Source: an uncultured Dehalococcoidia bacterium
Lineage (GTDB): Bacteria > Chloroflexota > Dehalococcoidia > Lucifugimonadales > CATOSD01
Direction: 5' to 3'
Assembly: GCA_951812395.1 (NCBI GenBank)
Contig: CATOSD010000002.1
Location: forward strand, 124,001 to 188,000
DNA length: 64,000 nt
The translations under genes and the position numbers were made by a program. Shown here piece by piece: positions 13,768 to 22,659 of the stretch; the first letter of the stretch is position 1; every line of letters starts with the position of its first letter. Below the pieces are notes generated by a model. The model did not search any database and had not been told where the DNA came from. It saw only the letters and a list, made by a program, of their open reading frames with translations.

Positions 13768-15324
13768 TTGTTCAATAGAAGTGCCTCGCGTAAGCGGGCC
13801 GCCCCCCGCCGATTCGCCCCCTACGTAGCCCTCATACCCGTCTGCCTGGGCGTGTTCGTCGCCGCCGACGACCAGACCGTGGTGGTGACCGTGCTGCCGC
13901 AGATAATGACGTACATGAAGGTCGACGTGGTGAAGGAGGTCGATCAGGCGAGCTGGATCATCACCGGCTATCTGCTTGGCTACGTGGCGGCCATGCCCCT
14001 GATAGGTCGGGTGTCGGACGTGGTGGGCCATCGCCGCGCCTACATCGCGTGTACCGTGCTGTTCATGGCAGGGTCCACTGCGGTGGCGCTAACAACAGAA
14101 CTTTCGTGGCTAGTCGCCATGAGGGTGTTGCAGGCCGTGGGCGCCGGCGCGCTGGTGCCGATTTCCATCGCGATCGTCGGAGACCTGTTCCCGCCGGACC
14201 GCCGTGGGCTTCCCCTGGGAATCGTGGGCGGCGCGGCCGAGGCCGGAGGAGTCATCGGCCCGCTGTGGGGCGGCCTGATTGCGCGATACCTGGAATGGCA
14301 GTGGATATTCTGGGTCAATATTCCTCTGAGCCTGCTTACGATAGCTCTTGTTCTCTGGTTGGTGCGGCCCAGCCCACTGTTCCCGGGGCGCATCGACTAC
14401 GTTGGCGGCGCGCTGCTGGCCGTCGCCCTGGGCGCCGTGACGCTGGGATTGGCCCGCATAGGCTCCCCGGACGCGCTGATGACCGCCTACCTCGGGGCGT
14501 CCGCCGTGGCGCTAGCGCTGTTCGTGCTGCGCCAGGGACGCACGGATTCCCCGCTCATTCCGCTGGCCATATTCAGGCGCGCGGCGATCAGCGCGGCGAA
14601 CATTTCCCACCTCCTCGTGGGCGGCGCGCTCATAATTGGCATGATAACCATACCCCTGATGGCGAGCACCGCGCTGCAGCTGTCCCCGCTGGAGGGTGGA
14701 CTGCGGCTGATGCGCATGACTGCGGCGATGCCGGTCGGAGCCGTGCTCGGCGGCGCGATGTGCGGGCGATTCGGCTACCGTGTTCCAACAGTGGCCGGGC
14801 TGGCCTTTTGCGCACTGGGCTACTGGCTGATGAGCGGCTGGGCAATCGACGTCGGGGACCCGCAGTTGACGATCCACCTTGCGACTGCCGGATTCGGGTT
14901 CGGGCTGGTCATAGCGCCCATCGCCCTCGCCGCGACCAACCCGGCTCCCCCCGGTATGCGGGGCGCGGCCGCGGGCCTTGTCACGGCGATGCGCGTGGTG
15001 GGCATGACCCTGGGCCTCGCGGCGCTGGCCGCCTGGGGCGCCGGCCGGTTCCAGGAGCTGATTGCGGGACTCAGAATCATGCCGTCAGCGAGCGAGACGG
15101 CGGGGCAGGCCCAGGAGCGCTTCAGCGCTCAGATCACCGACGCGGGGCTAAGCCTGTTCAGCAGCTTCTTCCTCATTGCCATGGCGGCGTGCCTCATCGC
15201 CATAGTTCCGGCGCTGTTCATGTCCCGGCACGACGCCGATGACGTTTCGCCGCGCCTTGGCGCAGGCGTGCTGCCGGACAAAGGGACCGACGTGGCGGCG
15301 GCGCCGCGCAGCCCGACAGCCTGA
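13768..15324 (+). CDS. MFS efflux transporter, DHA2 (EmrB/QacA-like, 14-helix) family
   Basis: The 518-residue membrane protein shows DHA2-family landmarks. There is an acidic residue pair in helix 1 (FVAADDQTVVVTVLP), then ASWIITGYLLGYVAAMPLIGRVSD with the MFS loop motif RVSDVVGHRR. Motif C-like GAAEAGGVIGPLWGGLI follows, then DWQWIFWVN-like EWQWIFWVNIP. Length and helix count fit the 14-helix proton-driven drug and lipid exporters. It directly follows the LppX/LprG-like lipoprotein gene, so lipid or glycolipid export is as likely as drug efflux. The start is taken as TTG at 13768; no good ribosome-binding site is visible, so translational coupling to the preceding gene is likely. It ends 27 bases from the convergent epimerase gene. 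Confidence 0.87.
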   Translation: MFNRSASRKRAAPRRFAPYVALIPVCLGVFVAADDQTVVVTVLPQIMTYMKVDVVKEVDQASWIITGYLLGYVAAMPLIGRVSDVVGHRRAYIACTVLFMAGSTAVALTTELSWLVAMRVLQAVGAGALVPISIAIVGDLFPPDRRGLPLGIVGGAAEAGGVIGPLWGGLIARYLEWQWIFWVNIPLSLLTIALVLWLVRPSPLFPGRIDYVGGALLAVALGAVTLGLARIGSPDALMTAYLGASAVALALFVLRQGRTDSPLIPLAIFRRAAISAANISHLLVGGALIIGMITIPLMASTALQLSPLEGGLRLMRMTAAMPVGAVLGGAMCGRFGYRVPTVAGLAFCALGYWLMSGWAIDVGDPQLTIHLATAGFGFGLVIAPIALAATNPAPPGMRGAAAGLVTAMRVVGMTLGLAALAAWGAGRFQELIAGLRIMPSASETAGQAQERFSAQITDAGLSLFSSFFLIAMAACLIAIVPALFMSRHDADDVSPRLGAGVLPDKGTDVAAAPRSPTA

Positions 15325-15350
15325 GCCGCCGAGCCGGTGCAAGTGTTGGC

Positions 15351-16112
15351 TCAGCCCGTGAAGAGCTTGTCGTCCGCAGTCTCTTCCGGCTCCCAGCCGA
15401 GCACCTCTTTGGCGTGGGAGAGGTCCCGGTAGTTCCAGGTATTGTTGGATACCGCGAAGAAGATGTCGAAGTCGAGGTCGTAGGGCGCGTCGATACAGGC
15501 CTTGAGATGAGTCGAGATGTCGCGATGGCTCAGATAGGCAGCGTTTTCTCGCACGGTGCGCGGTCGGTTCCCGGTGGTGACTGAACCAATGCGAACGCAG
15601 ATCATGCTGATGCCGTACTCGTCCGCGTAGTGGCGGGCGAGCGCCTCGCCCCAGACCTTCGCCGCGCCGTACAGCGCCTCCGGGCGAACGTCGCAGTGGG
15701 TGATCCTGCGAAAGTCGGGCGGCACCTTGTCGTACTCGCCGGCCGCTATGTACGAGTAGGGCGGCACACGCTCGAATCCGCGTATCGTGTTGCCGCTGGA
15801 CGCGAATATCACGCGCTTGGCCCCGGCCTCGCGTGCGGCCTCGTAGACGTTGTACGTGCCCAGGACATTACCACCGTGTTGGCCTTCCCAGTCCTGCGCT
15901 CCCAGATAGGCCGCCAGGTGAACGACGACCTCCTGGCCCTCGAAGGCCGGTCGAATCGCCTCCAGATCGGTAATGTCGGCTTGCACGGTTGAAACGCCAT
16001 CGACGGCGCGGCGGTTCAGCGCGGTCAATTCGTACCCTCCCGCTTCGAGCAGATGGTCTTTCAGCAGACCGCCGATCAGTCCGCTCATCCCGGTTATCAG
16101 CACTTTCTTCAT
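15351..16112 (-). CDS. NAD-dependent epimerase/dehydratase (extended SDR)
   Basis: A 253-residue extended short-chain dehydrogenase/reductase. It has the nucleotide-binding GMSGLIG (residues 8-14), HLAA (near 65-68), an active-site Ser in FASSGNT and the catalytic Tyr-Lys pair in YGAAK (Tyr148, Lys152). The overall form, including the TWNYRDLSHAKEVLGWEP C-terminus, is closest to uronate dehydrogenases and nucleotide-sugar epimerases; the true substrate is not shown. The ATG at 16112 has GAGGAGG 8 bases upstream. An upstream in-frame ATG (16142) would add 10 unconserved residues. The 260-base gap to the rhodanese gene is divergent and AT-rich near 16190-16230 and 16310-16330. Confidence 0.85.
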   Translation of the reverse strand: MKKVLITGMSGLIGGLLKDHLLEAGGYELTALNRRAVDGVSTVQADITDLEAIRPAFEGQEVVVHLAAYLGAQDWEGQHGGNVLGTYNVYEAAREAGAKRVIFASSGNTIRGFERVPPYSYIAAGEYDKVPPDFRRITHCDVRPEALYGAAKVWGEALARHYADEYGISMICVRIGSVTTGNRPRTVRENAAYLSHRDISTHLKACIDAPYDLDFDIFFAVSNNTWNYRDLSHAKEVLGWEPEETADDKLFTG

Positions 16113-16375
16113 GGGGACGGCCTCCTCTGACGAAAAGCCCAACCGCGGCCTTGGCCCGGTCCGGGTGGGCGCGGCGAGGGCACTCTAGTTTAGTTTGTGA
16201 TAGACACAGTAAACTGGTGGCGCAGGGGTATGTCAAGGCGGCGAGACGGTTTACAACCAAGCCTGCCGGAGCGGGACCGGCGCCGTCAATTCGCTCCCGA
16301 TACATACCGCGCGAATTCGTATATACTATGTGGCGTCGGAATTGTTCGGGTTGAAGCAGCATTGGAGGTGCGTAA

Positions 16376-17218
16376 ATGGCCGATTATCCCGATTCTCAGT
16401 CCCTGGTAAGCACGCAGTGGGTTGCGGACCACGGCGGTGACGCAAACGTGCGTCTCGTTGAGGTGGACGTGGATACAGTTGCGTACGAGCAGGGGCACAT
16501 CGCCGGAGCGGTTGGCTGGAACTGGGAGACACAACTGCAACAGACGGTGCGGCGAGATCTCATAAGCAAGGAAGAAATAGAGACGCTGCTCGGCGAGTCG
16601 GGTATCGACAACGACACGACGGTGGTTCTGTACGGCGACAACAACAACTGGTTCGCCGCCTGGGCCTACTGGCAGCTTACCTACTACGGCCACGCAGACG
16701 TTCGTCTGATGAACGGAGGCCGCGCCCGCTGGGAGTCCGACGGTCGCCCGCTAACGACAGACGTGCCGAGCCACGCGGCGAAGAGTTACACCGCGTCCGC
16801 GCCCAACGAAGACATCCGGGCCTACCGCGACTACGTGCTCGCCGCGACGAACGAAGGCAACATCGCCCTAGTTGACGTCCGGTCCCCCGACGAATTCAGT
16901 GGCGCGCTGCTGGCTCCGCCCAACCTACCGCAGGAAGGTTCGCAGCGCGGCGGGCACATTCCGGGCGCATCGAACATCCCGTGGGCATCGGCGGTTGATG
17001 AGGACGGTACGTTCAAGTCCGCGGAGGCGCTCAGGGAGCTTTACGGCGCCCAGGGTATCGACGGAAACCGCGAGACGATAGCCTACTGCCGCATCGGAGA
17101 AAGGTCCTCGCATACCTGGTTTGTGCTGTCGGAGATTCTGGGCTTCGACAACGTGCGCAACTACGACGGCTCCTGGACAGAGTGGGGCAGCATCGTGGGG
17201 GCGCCAATCGCAAAGTAG
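16376..17218 (+). CDS. Thiosulfate/3-mercaptopyruvate sulfurtransferase (two rhodanese domains)
   Basis: Transfers sulfane sulfur from thiosulfate or mercaptopyruvate to a thiophilic acceptor such as cyanide. The 280-residue protein has two rhodanese domains. The N-terminal one (VEVDVD...HIAGAVGWNW...VVLYGDNNNWFAAW) lacks the active Cys. The C-terminal one has LVDVRSPDEF, HIPGASNIPW and the active-site loop CRIGERSSH (Cys near residue 237). The loop resembles thiosulfate-preferring enzymes (CRxGxR/T) more than mercaptopyruvate ones. GGAGGTG precedes the ATG by 6 bases and a TATACT -10 box lies at 16322-16327. A terminator follows. Confidence 0.93.
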   Translation: MADYPDSQSLVSTQWVADHGGDANVRLVEVDVDTVAYEQGHIAGAVGWNWETQLQQTVRRDLISKEEIETLLGESGIDNDTTVVLYGDNNNWFAAWAYWQLTYYGHADVRLMNGGRARWESDGRPLTTDVPSHAAKSYTASAPNEDIRAYRDYVLAATNEGNIALVDVRSPDEFSGALLAPPNLPQEGSQRGGHIPGASNIPWASAVDEDGTFKSAEALRELYGAQGIDGNRETIAYCRIGERSSHTWFVLSEILGFDNVRNYDGSWTEWGSIVGAPIAK

Positions 17219-17299
17219 CGGTCTTTGGGGCTGGGGACACATTCCCCGGCCCTCAGGTTCGAGGCGTTCCGCACGCCCTGTGGACGACACCTCGCCGGC

Positions 17300-17352
17300 A
17301 ACGGCCCGTAGCCGCGGTTGACAAACCGCCGACACGGGCCGTTGTTGTTTTC
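17300..17352 (+). terminator. Rho-independent terminator after the sulfurtransferase gene
   Basis: An outer 10-bp stem AACGGCCCGT (17300-17309) with ACGGGCCGTT (17334-17343) encloses an inner 6-bp stem (GCGGTT with AACCGC), followed by a T-rich GTTGTTTT. Confidence 0.85.
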
Positions 17353-17377
17353 GGTGGTGCTTCCGGTTGCGCGTTAG

Positions 17378-18602
17378 GGCAGCTCTGAACAGGCCTCTGT
17401 TGTGAGCGACTGTCGGTGTGTGGGATCCTGAGAGGATATTCCCGACGGTTTTTTCGTCACTAGGGGCCTATTCGGGGTGGTTTGAGGCTGTTTCGCCACC
17501 TGCGGCCCATGATTTAGGGGCCGAGGCTGATTCTGGGCGCACTTCGGTCCAAGCGCTCGGCTCAGCCGGCCACCAAACCCTGGGCTCGTTTCAGATTGTA
17601 CAACCCCATAAGCACCGCAAGGTGCTCGGAGTTCTTGGCCAAGCCCCGATACGTCACCTTGGCGTAGCCGAGAGCGCCTTTGGCGCCCCAGGACGGGTGC
17701 TCCACCTTAGCCCCTATAGATGACTTCACCTTCTCCGCCACCGCCCCAGCACTCCCAGGCTCCAACTTCCGCCGCTGACCCGCCTTCATAGCCACGTAGC
17801 ACCCAGCCGACGAACCCCGGATGTCCTCCCCCTTGTTCACCCCTGTGTACCCGGAGTCCCCCCATACCGCCCGCTCCTACCCGTGTAGCAACCTGTGAGC
17901 TTGGGCCACGTCGTTCACGTTCGCGGGGGTCGTCGCCATGCTGTGCACAAGCCCGCTCTCTGCGTCCGCTCCTATGTGCAGCTTCATGCCGAAGCAGTAC
18001 TGCTGCCCCTTCTTCACCTGGTGCATCTCGGAGTCGCGCTGTTTAGCCTTGTTCCTGGTCGACGACGGCACACTTATGATGGTGGCGTCTACTATGCTTC
18101 CGCGCTTCAACAGCACGCCTTGGTCCGCCAGGTAGCCTTTGATCTCCTCGAACAGCCCCTGTCCCAACTCGTGGCTCTCCAGCAAGTGGCGAAAGTGGAG
18201 TATGGTGCTCTCGTCGGGTATGGCTTCCGACAGCTTCAGACCCACGAACCGCCGTACCGACTCCGCCTCGTACAGCAGGTCTTCCATGCCGGGGTCGCTC
18301 AAGTTGTGGGTTACTTGCACCACGTGAACCCGCAACATCACCGACAGGGGATACGGCTCCGGCCTCTGCCGGCTTTCGGATAGTGTGGCCTGATGCGTTG
18401 CACCAGTCTCTCCCGGGGCACAAGCGAGTCGAGCTGCTCGAGAAACCTCTCCCTACGGGTCTTATGGCGCTTGCGCTCGTAGTCGAGGTCGGCGAAGGTG
18501 GGCTGGTCGGCCATGGCGTCATCCCTTACAATCTGGCTTGCTCGACCCCATCATGCCACTAACGCTAATCGCAAGCTCGACAAGGACTTGTTCAGAGTTG
18601 CC
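17378..18602 (-). mobile_element. IS5-family insertion sequence, inactive copy
   Basis: A 1,225-bp element bounded by imperfect inverted repeats, GGCAGCTCTGAACAGG at the left end and GGCAACTCTGAACAAG read inward from the right end. Both ends are flanked by TTAG (17374-17377 and 18603-18606), a YTAR-type 4-bp target duplication typical of one IS5 subgroup. It inserted just after the rhodanese terminator. Its only gene is a broken transposase on the minus strand. Confidence 0.88.
17562..18514 (-). pseudogene. IS5-type DDE transposase, broken by a frameshift and a stop codon
   Basis: The reading starts at ATG 18514 (MADQPTFADLDYERKRHKTR) and follows the IS5 pattern: LVQRIRPHYPKAGRG, then LSVMLRVHVVQVTHNLSD, DESTILHFRHLLE, the catalytic VDATIISVPSSTRNK, FGMKLHIGADAESGLVHS and the C-terminal RGLAKNSEHLAVLMGLYNL. 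Near 18365 the frame changes between the PKAGRG segment and PLSVMLR. At 17879-17877 an in-frame TAG interrupts RLLHG and GDSGYTGV, which should contain a further DDE residue (the Asp of GDSGY survives). Two independent lesions mean this copy cannot make an active enzyme. Confidence 0.88.
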
Positions 18603-18605
18603 TTA

Positions 18606-19048
18606 GTGGGTGTCTAAAAGGCATTGGAGTGTGCTAGTCGCCGCGGTGGGCGCCTCACCAACTCCAAGGTCCAGCCACCGACGTTTTCAGCTCATAGCGC
18701 CAATCTGCCGGGGTAGGCTCCATCCGCCCAGGTCCGCTCAAGGCGGGGAAATCGGTCCACCAAACGCTTCATCACCAGCCTGGCCCCGTCACGGTCCTGG
18801 ACGTCAGCGCCATGCACTGACACAGCCGGCGCCAATCTCTTTGTGTCTACGATGATGTGCCGCTTTCTTCCACTGATTTTCTTGCCAGCGTCATAGCCAC
18901 GAGGCCCCCTTTTTCGGTAGTTTTCACCGACTGGCTATCTATGACGGCCGCACTGGGAGACGCCTCTCGTCCCTCGGCGACACGCACCCAGTTATGACAC
19001 TCCCCAACATTCCACCAAGGAGAATTCATCCCCCCTTTAGACACCCTC
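18606..19048 (-). mobile_element. Second IS5-family (IS427/IS1031-like) element, internally deleted
   Basis: 443 bp between near-perfect 13-base inverted repeats, GTGGGTGTCTAAA at 18606 and GAGGGTGTCTAAA read inward from 19048. TTA lies on both sides (18603-18605 and 19049-19051). The left TTA belongs to the TTAG target duplication of the neighbouring IS, and the right TTA is the complement of the thyX stop codon. The element keeps both ends but has lost the 5' part of its transposase gene, so it resembles a MITE derived from a full IS. Confidence 0.8.
18700..19020 (-). pseudogene. Transposase remnant of the second IS5-type element
   Basis: The segment EGREASPSAAVIDSQSVKTT is a hallmark of IS427/IS1031-type transposases. 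It is followed, after a frameshift in a run of G at about 18903-18908, by GYDAGKKISGRKRHIIVDT and then GADVQDRDGARLVMKRLV, still recognisable to an in-frame TGA near 18690. The N-terminal third is missing. This is a relic, not an active gene. Confidence 0.82.
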
Positions 19049-19849
19049 TTAGACCTTCGAGTATTCGGGACTAGCCGTCTCGGTGCCGTCCGGGAGCGAT
19101 TCGATCACGAAGTCGTCGAACAGTATGGGGACCTCCTCCTGGAGCATCCGCAACACCTTGATAGCGAGCTGCCTTATCTCCCAGTCGGCGAAGGACGCCG
19201 CGCGCAGTTCGATGAAATGGCGCCACGCCCGCACGTTCGCGGTCACGAATATCTTGGTCTCGGTCGCGTTGGGCAGCACGGCGCGCGCCGCCTGCCGTAC
19301 AGCCTTCCTGCGGTCCGTGTTGGATGAGAAGGAGGAGCGCGGCAACAGGGCATCTAGCGCCTGGTTCAGGTCCGTGTAGCTGCCGGCGGCCGATTCCAGC
19401 GCCGCCTCCAGCAGACGGCGCGCCTCCGCGGCCTCCGGACCGTCCTCGGCGAGGGCGGGTGGCACAACGAACGACGCATCCGTCTCGTCGACATAGCGCT
19501 GCGAACGCTGGCTGTAAGCGAACCCCGCACGGTGCCTGACAAGTTCGTGAGTCAGGCTGCGGGAGACCCCCGTGAACACGAAGCCGTAGTTGACGTGCTC
19601 GAACACGCTGCCGTCGCTCGACGACAGCAGGTTGTGTATGAAGTCTTCTATGTGCCGGCGTCCACGGCCATAGCTCATGTAGCACAGCCTCGCCGAAATC
19701 TCGATAGCGGCCAGAGCGTCGTCTTTCCCCGCGCGTATGCTTTCGGTAAGCGGTGGCAGGTTCTCATCGTCTAGGAATGCCTGGACGACCTGCCAGTCGA
19801 CCGAGGGGCGTGTTACGAGATAGACGTTCGCGCCGGTAACGTAGCTCAC
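19049..19849 (-). CDS. thyX: Flavin-dependent thymidylate synthase ThyX
   Basis: Makes dTMP from dUMP with methylene-tetrahydrofolate, FAD and NADPH; the alternative to ThyA. With the GTG start at 19849 (AGGA about 8 bases upstream) the protein has 266 residues. The signature motif is ELVRHRAGFAYSQRSQRYV (RHR at 105-107). It has eight residues between RHR and the SQRY serine, one more than the classic RHR-x7-S motif. FEHVNYGFVFTGVSRSLTHE before it and NVRAWRHFIELR after it are strongly family-typical. A longer frame to 19948 has no support. The stop codon TAA lies exactly on the TTA flank of the neighbouring IS element, so insertion abuts the gene end without truncating it visibly. Confidence 0.93.
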   Translation of the reverse strand: MSYVTGANVYLVTRPSVDWQVVQAFLDDENLPPLTESIRAGKDDALAAIEISARLCYMSYGRGRRHIEDFIHNLLSSSDGSVFEHVNYGFVFTGVSRSLTHELVRHRAGFAYSQRSQRYVDETDASFVVPPALAEDGPEAAEARRLLEAALESAAGSYTDLNQALDALLPRSSFSSNTDRRKAVRQAARAVLPNATETKIFVTANVRAWRHFIELRAASFADWEIRQLAIKVLRMLQEEVPILFDDFVIESLPDGTETASPEYSKV

Positions 19850-19976
19850 TCCGATTGTCCTCAATGGTCGCGGCGCCCCGCGACCTGTGTGTTCTGGGGG
19901 TTGCCGAGAGTCGCCATCCGGCGCGCCGCAGACCTGTCCATCCGGCACGGCGCGCCATGGCGGTTCGGTGAGTGCT

Positions 19977-21386
19977 CTACACCACCAGGCTCAGCGGGTT
20001 CTCCAGCCGCTCCTTGACGTCGATGAGGAATCCTGCTCCGTCGGCGCCGTCTACTACGCGGTGGTCGGCGGACAGCGTGGCTGTCATCATCTCGGCGATC
20101 GCCAACTCGTCGCCACGCACGACGGGACGCTTCGCCACGGTACCCACCGCGATCACGGCGGATGCTGGCGGATGGATGATGGCAACGAAGCTCGACACGT
20201 CGAACATGCCCAGGTTGCTCACGGCGAACGTTCCGCCGCTGTACTCTTGCGCGGTGAGTGTGCCGCTCTTGGCGCGCTCCGCAAGCTCCCTGCTCGCCGA
20301 AGCGATCTGCGCCAGCGACTTGTTTTCGCAGTCCATGATGGCAGGGACGATCAGTCCCTCTTCCTGCGCCATCGCGATACCCACGTTGATGCTGTCGTTA
20401 AGCTTTATGCCCGCGTCGGAGTAGTAGGCGTTGAACATGGGGTGGGCCTTGAGTGATTCGACGCACGCCTTTACGATGAGATCGTTCACCGTGACGCGCA
20501 GGCCGGTCCCCTCCATCACCGCGTTGATCTGCCGCCGGAACTGCATGGCCTCAGTCATTTCAATGTCGGCGGCCACGTAGAAGTGGGGCTTCTCCTGTTT
20601 GCTGCGAACGGTAACCCTGGCTATTTGCTGGCGCATCCGGGACAGCGGTATCAGGTTCTCCTGCTGCTCGGGTTCCGCCTCTACCTCGGCGACGGGCTCC
20701 GGCTCCGGTTCGGGCTCGACCTCAACCTCAGCTTCCTGCTCCGGCTCGATCTCAGCGACGGGTTCCGGTTCGACCTCGGATTCCGGCTCTGGCTCTGCTT
20801 CGGCTACTGGCTCCGGCTCGGCCTCGGCGACAGGCTCCAGATCGACCTCGGGTTCCGGCTCCGGCTCAAGATCCGGTTTCGTATTGAAGTTCAAAACGTC
20901 GACTCTGGTAACCCTGCCGCCCGGGCCGGTGCCTTCGACCTGGGACAGGTCTATGCCGCGCTGGTTGGCGAGTCGCCGGGCCATGGGTGAAGCGCGCACG
21001 AAAAGGCTTGCGGTAGCCGGCGGCTCGGCGGGCTCAGGCTCTGGTTCGGGTTCCGGCTCAACTTCTCGCGTCGGCTCGGGAGCGGCCACTACGAGCGGCG
21101 TGGACGGACTATTCATCGCGTCGATCGCATGCCCTTCGGACGCGGTCGCGTGAAGGCCGATTATGGCGATGGGCTGGCCGACCGGCACGGAGTAGCCTTC
21201 GGACACCAGGATCTCCTGCAGAGTGCCGTCGGTGTACGCTTCAAATTCGACCACGGCCTTGTCCGTCTCGATTTCGGCTATAGGCTCGCCCGCTCGTACT
21301 GTGTCTCCTTCGGCCTTCAGCCAGCGGACTATGACTCCCTCTTGCATGTCATAGCCCATCTGCGGCATGGTCAATTCGGTAGTCAT
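19977..21386 (-). CDS. pdhC: Pyruvate (2-oxo acid) dehydrogenase E2, dihydrolipoamide acyltransferase
   Basis: The E2 core transfers the acyl group from E1-bound TPP through lipoyl-lysine to CoA. The 469-residue protein has a lipoyl domain (lipoyl Lys43 in [10 protein letters not shown]), a linker, an E3-binding domain ([20 protein letters not shown], near 131-150, with GTGPGGRVT) and a C-terminal catalytic domain with [11 protein letters not shown] (catalytic His near 442). Between residues about 171 and 243 is an unusually long linker made almost entirely of Glu, Pro, Val and Ala repeats (EPEPEPE..., PVAEAEPEP...). The ATG at 21386 has GGGAG about 8 bases upstream. Last gene of the lpdA-pdhA-pdhB-pdhC operon. 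Substrate preference (pyruvate or branched-chain 2-oxo acids) is inferred. Confidence 0.93.
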   Translation of the reverse strand: MTTELTMPQMGYDMQEGVIVRWLKAEGDTVRAGEPIAEIETDKAVVEFEAYTDGTLQEILVSEGYSVPVGQPIAIIGLHATASEGHAIDAMNSPSTPLVVAAPEPTREVEPEPEPEPEPAEPPATASLFVRASPMARRLANQRGIDLSQVEGTGPGGRVTRVDVLNFNTKPDLEPEPEPEVDLEPVAEAEPEPVAEAEPEPESEVEPEPVAEIEPEQEAEVEVEPEPEPEPVAEVEAEPEQQENLIPLSRMRQQIARVTVRSKQEKPHFYVAADIEMTEAMQFRRQINAVMEGTGLRVTVNDLIVKACVESLKAHPMFNAYYSDAGIKLNDSINVGIAMAQEEGLIVPAIMDCENKSLAQIASASRELAERAKSGTLTAQEYSGGTFAVSNLGMFDVSSFVAIIHPPASAVIAVGTVAKRPVVRGDELAIAEMMTATLSADHRVVDGADGAGFLIDVKERLENPLSLVV

Positions 21387-21615
21387 TGACGCTCCCTTCA
21401 GGTATCTATGCTGTTCAACCGCGGCCAGATTTGGGAACGCTGGCCGCAACGCTATCAGCGTATTTTAGTGGCTGGGTACGCTGTGGTTCTAGCAAAAGCA
21501 TGGGACTCGTTTTTGGAAATGCTCAATACCAGTACAATATCGCCGAGACCGGAGAACCCTGCGGCGCTAAGGTTGGAGACGAGGAGTGGCGCGGTGGGGA
21601 AGGGGAGAGCGCCGG

Positions 21616-22593
21616 CTAGATGCCGAATGCGCTCTCGATTGCCGCAAGCACGCGCTGAGCGTTGGGAATCGAAGCGGCTTCGAGGGCGCTGGCGTAGGGC
21701 GCCGGAATGTCGTCGCCGCCGACCCGGGCGACGGGGCCGTCGAGGTAGTCGAACGCCTCTTCCTGTACGGTGCTGACGATCTCGGCGGCGAATCCTCCTG
21801 TGCGCCAAGTTTCCTCCACCACTACTGCTCGGCTCGTCTTCTTCACCGACTCGACCACGGTCTCAGCGTCAAACGGACGCAGCGTTCGCAGGTCGATGAC
21901 CTCTGCTTCTACACCCTTGGTCGATTTCAACAGCTCCGCCGCCTCCATCGCCACATGCACCATTCGGGAATAGGCGACGATCGTAACGTCCCCGCCGGTC
22001 CTTAGCAGGTTGGCCTGGCCAAACGCCACCTGGAATCGGTCGTCCGGAACCTCGCCGCGGGACCCGTAAAGCAGCGCGTGTTCGGCGAAGAGCACGGGGT
22101 TGTCGTCCGCGACCGCAGTGGAAAGCAGGCCAAGGGCGTCGCTCGGCGTCGAGGGTACTGCCACCTTGAGGCCGGGCACCGAGGCGTACCAGCCCTCCAG
22201 GCTCTGCGAGTGCGTGGCGGCAAGCTGTGCGCCGCCGCCTGTGACCGTCCGTATCACCAACGGCACCTTGAACTGCCCGTTGGACATGTAGCGCAGCTTG
22301 GCGGCGTGGTTCACTATCTGGTCCATGGCCAGCATCGTGAAGTTGATAGTCATCATCTCGACTATGGGTCTCATGCCCGCCATGGCCGCGCCGACGGCAG
22401 CGCCCATGAACACCGCCTCAGATATAGGCGTGTCCCTGATTCGCTCGGCGCCGTACTCCTCCAGAAAACCTCTGGTTACGGCGTATGCGCCGCCGTAGGC
22501 GCCAATGTCTTCACCCATAAGAAAGACGTCGTTGTCCTCCAGGGCTTCGCGCAGTCCCCTTGATATAGCTTCCCGCATCGTCAGTTGAGACAT
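21616..22593 (-). CDS. pdhB: Pyruvate/2-oxo acid dehydrogenase E1 component, beta subunit
   Basis: With the alpha subunit it forms the TPP-dependent decarboxylase of the complex. The 325-residue sequence begins MSQLTMREAISRGLREALE and shows FLMGEDIGAYGGAYAVTRGFLEEYG, the PISEAVFMGAAVGAAMAGMRPIVE segment, GGGAQLAATHSQSLEGWYASVPGLKVAVPSTPSDA and the C-terminal transketolase domain (VIDLRTLRPFD, VVEETWRTGGFAAEI). Length is normal. A palindromic repeat (22608-22648) fills the gap to pdhA upstream, and 229 bases separate it from pdhC downstream, a wide gap for an operon with no recognisable gene in it. Confidence 0.95.
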   Translation of the reverse strand: MSQLTMREAISRGLREALEDNDVFLMGEDIGAYGGAYAVTRGFLEEYGAERIRDTPISEAVFMGAAVGAAMAGMRPIVEMMTINFTMLAMDQIVNHAAKLRYMSNGQFKVPLVIRTVTGGGAQLAATHSQSLEGWYASVPGLKVAVPSTPSDALGLLSTAVADDNPVLFAEHALLYGSRGEVPDDRFQVAFGQANLLRTGGDVTIVAYSRMVHVAMEAAELLKSTKGVEAEVIDLRTLRPFDAETVVESVKKTSRAVVVEETWRTGGFAAEIVSTVQEEAFDYLDGPVARVGGDDIPAPYASALEAASIPNAQRVLAAIESAFGI

Positions 22594-22607
22594 GGGCGGC
22601 TCCTAGT

Positions 22608-22648
22608 GACCCCCATCCTAACCTTCCCGCCGCGAGGGGGAAGGGACC
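22608..22648. repeat. Palindromic intergenic repeat (family 1)
   Basis: CCCCCATCCTAACCTTCCC followed by an imperfect hairpin and GGGGGAAGGGACC. It lies between pdhA and pdhB inside the operon. Confidence 0.85.
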
Positions 22649-22659
22649 TTTGGGCAGGC

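Noticed and set aside
20583..21153. Long open frames antisense to pdhC
   Set aside because: They are shadows of the Glu/Pro-repeat codons and have low-complexity Leu/Gly/Ser composition.
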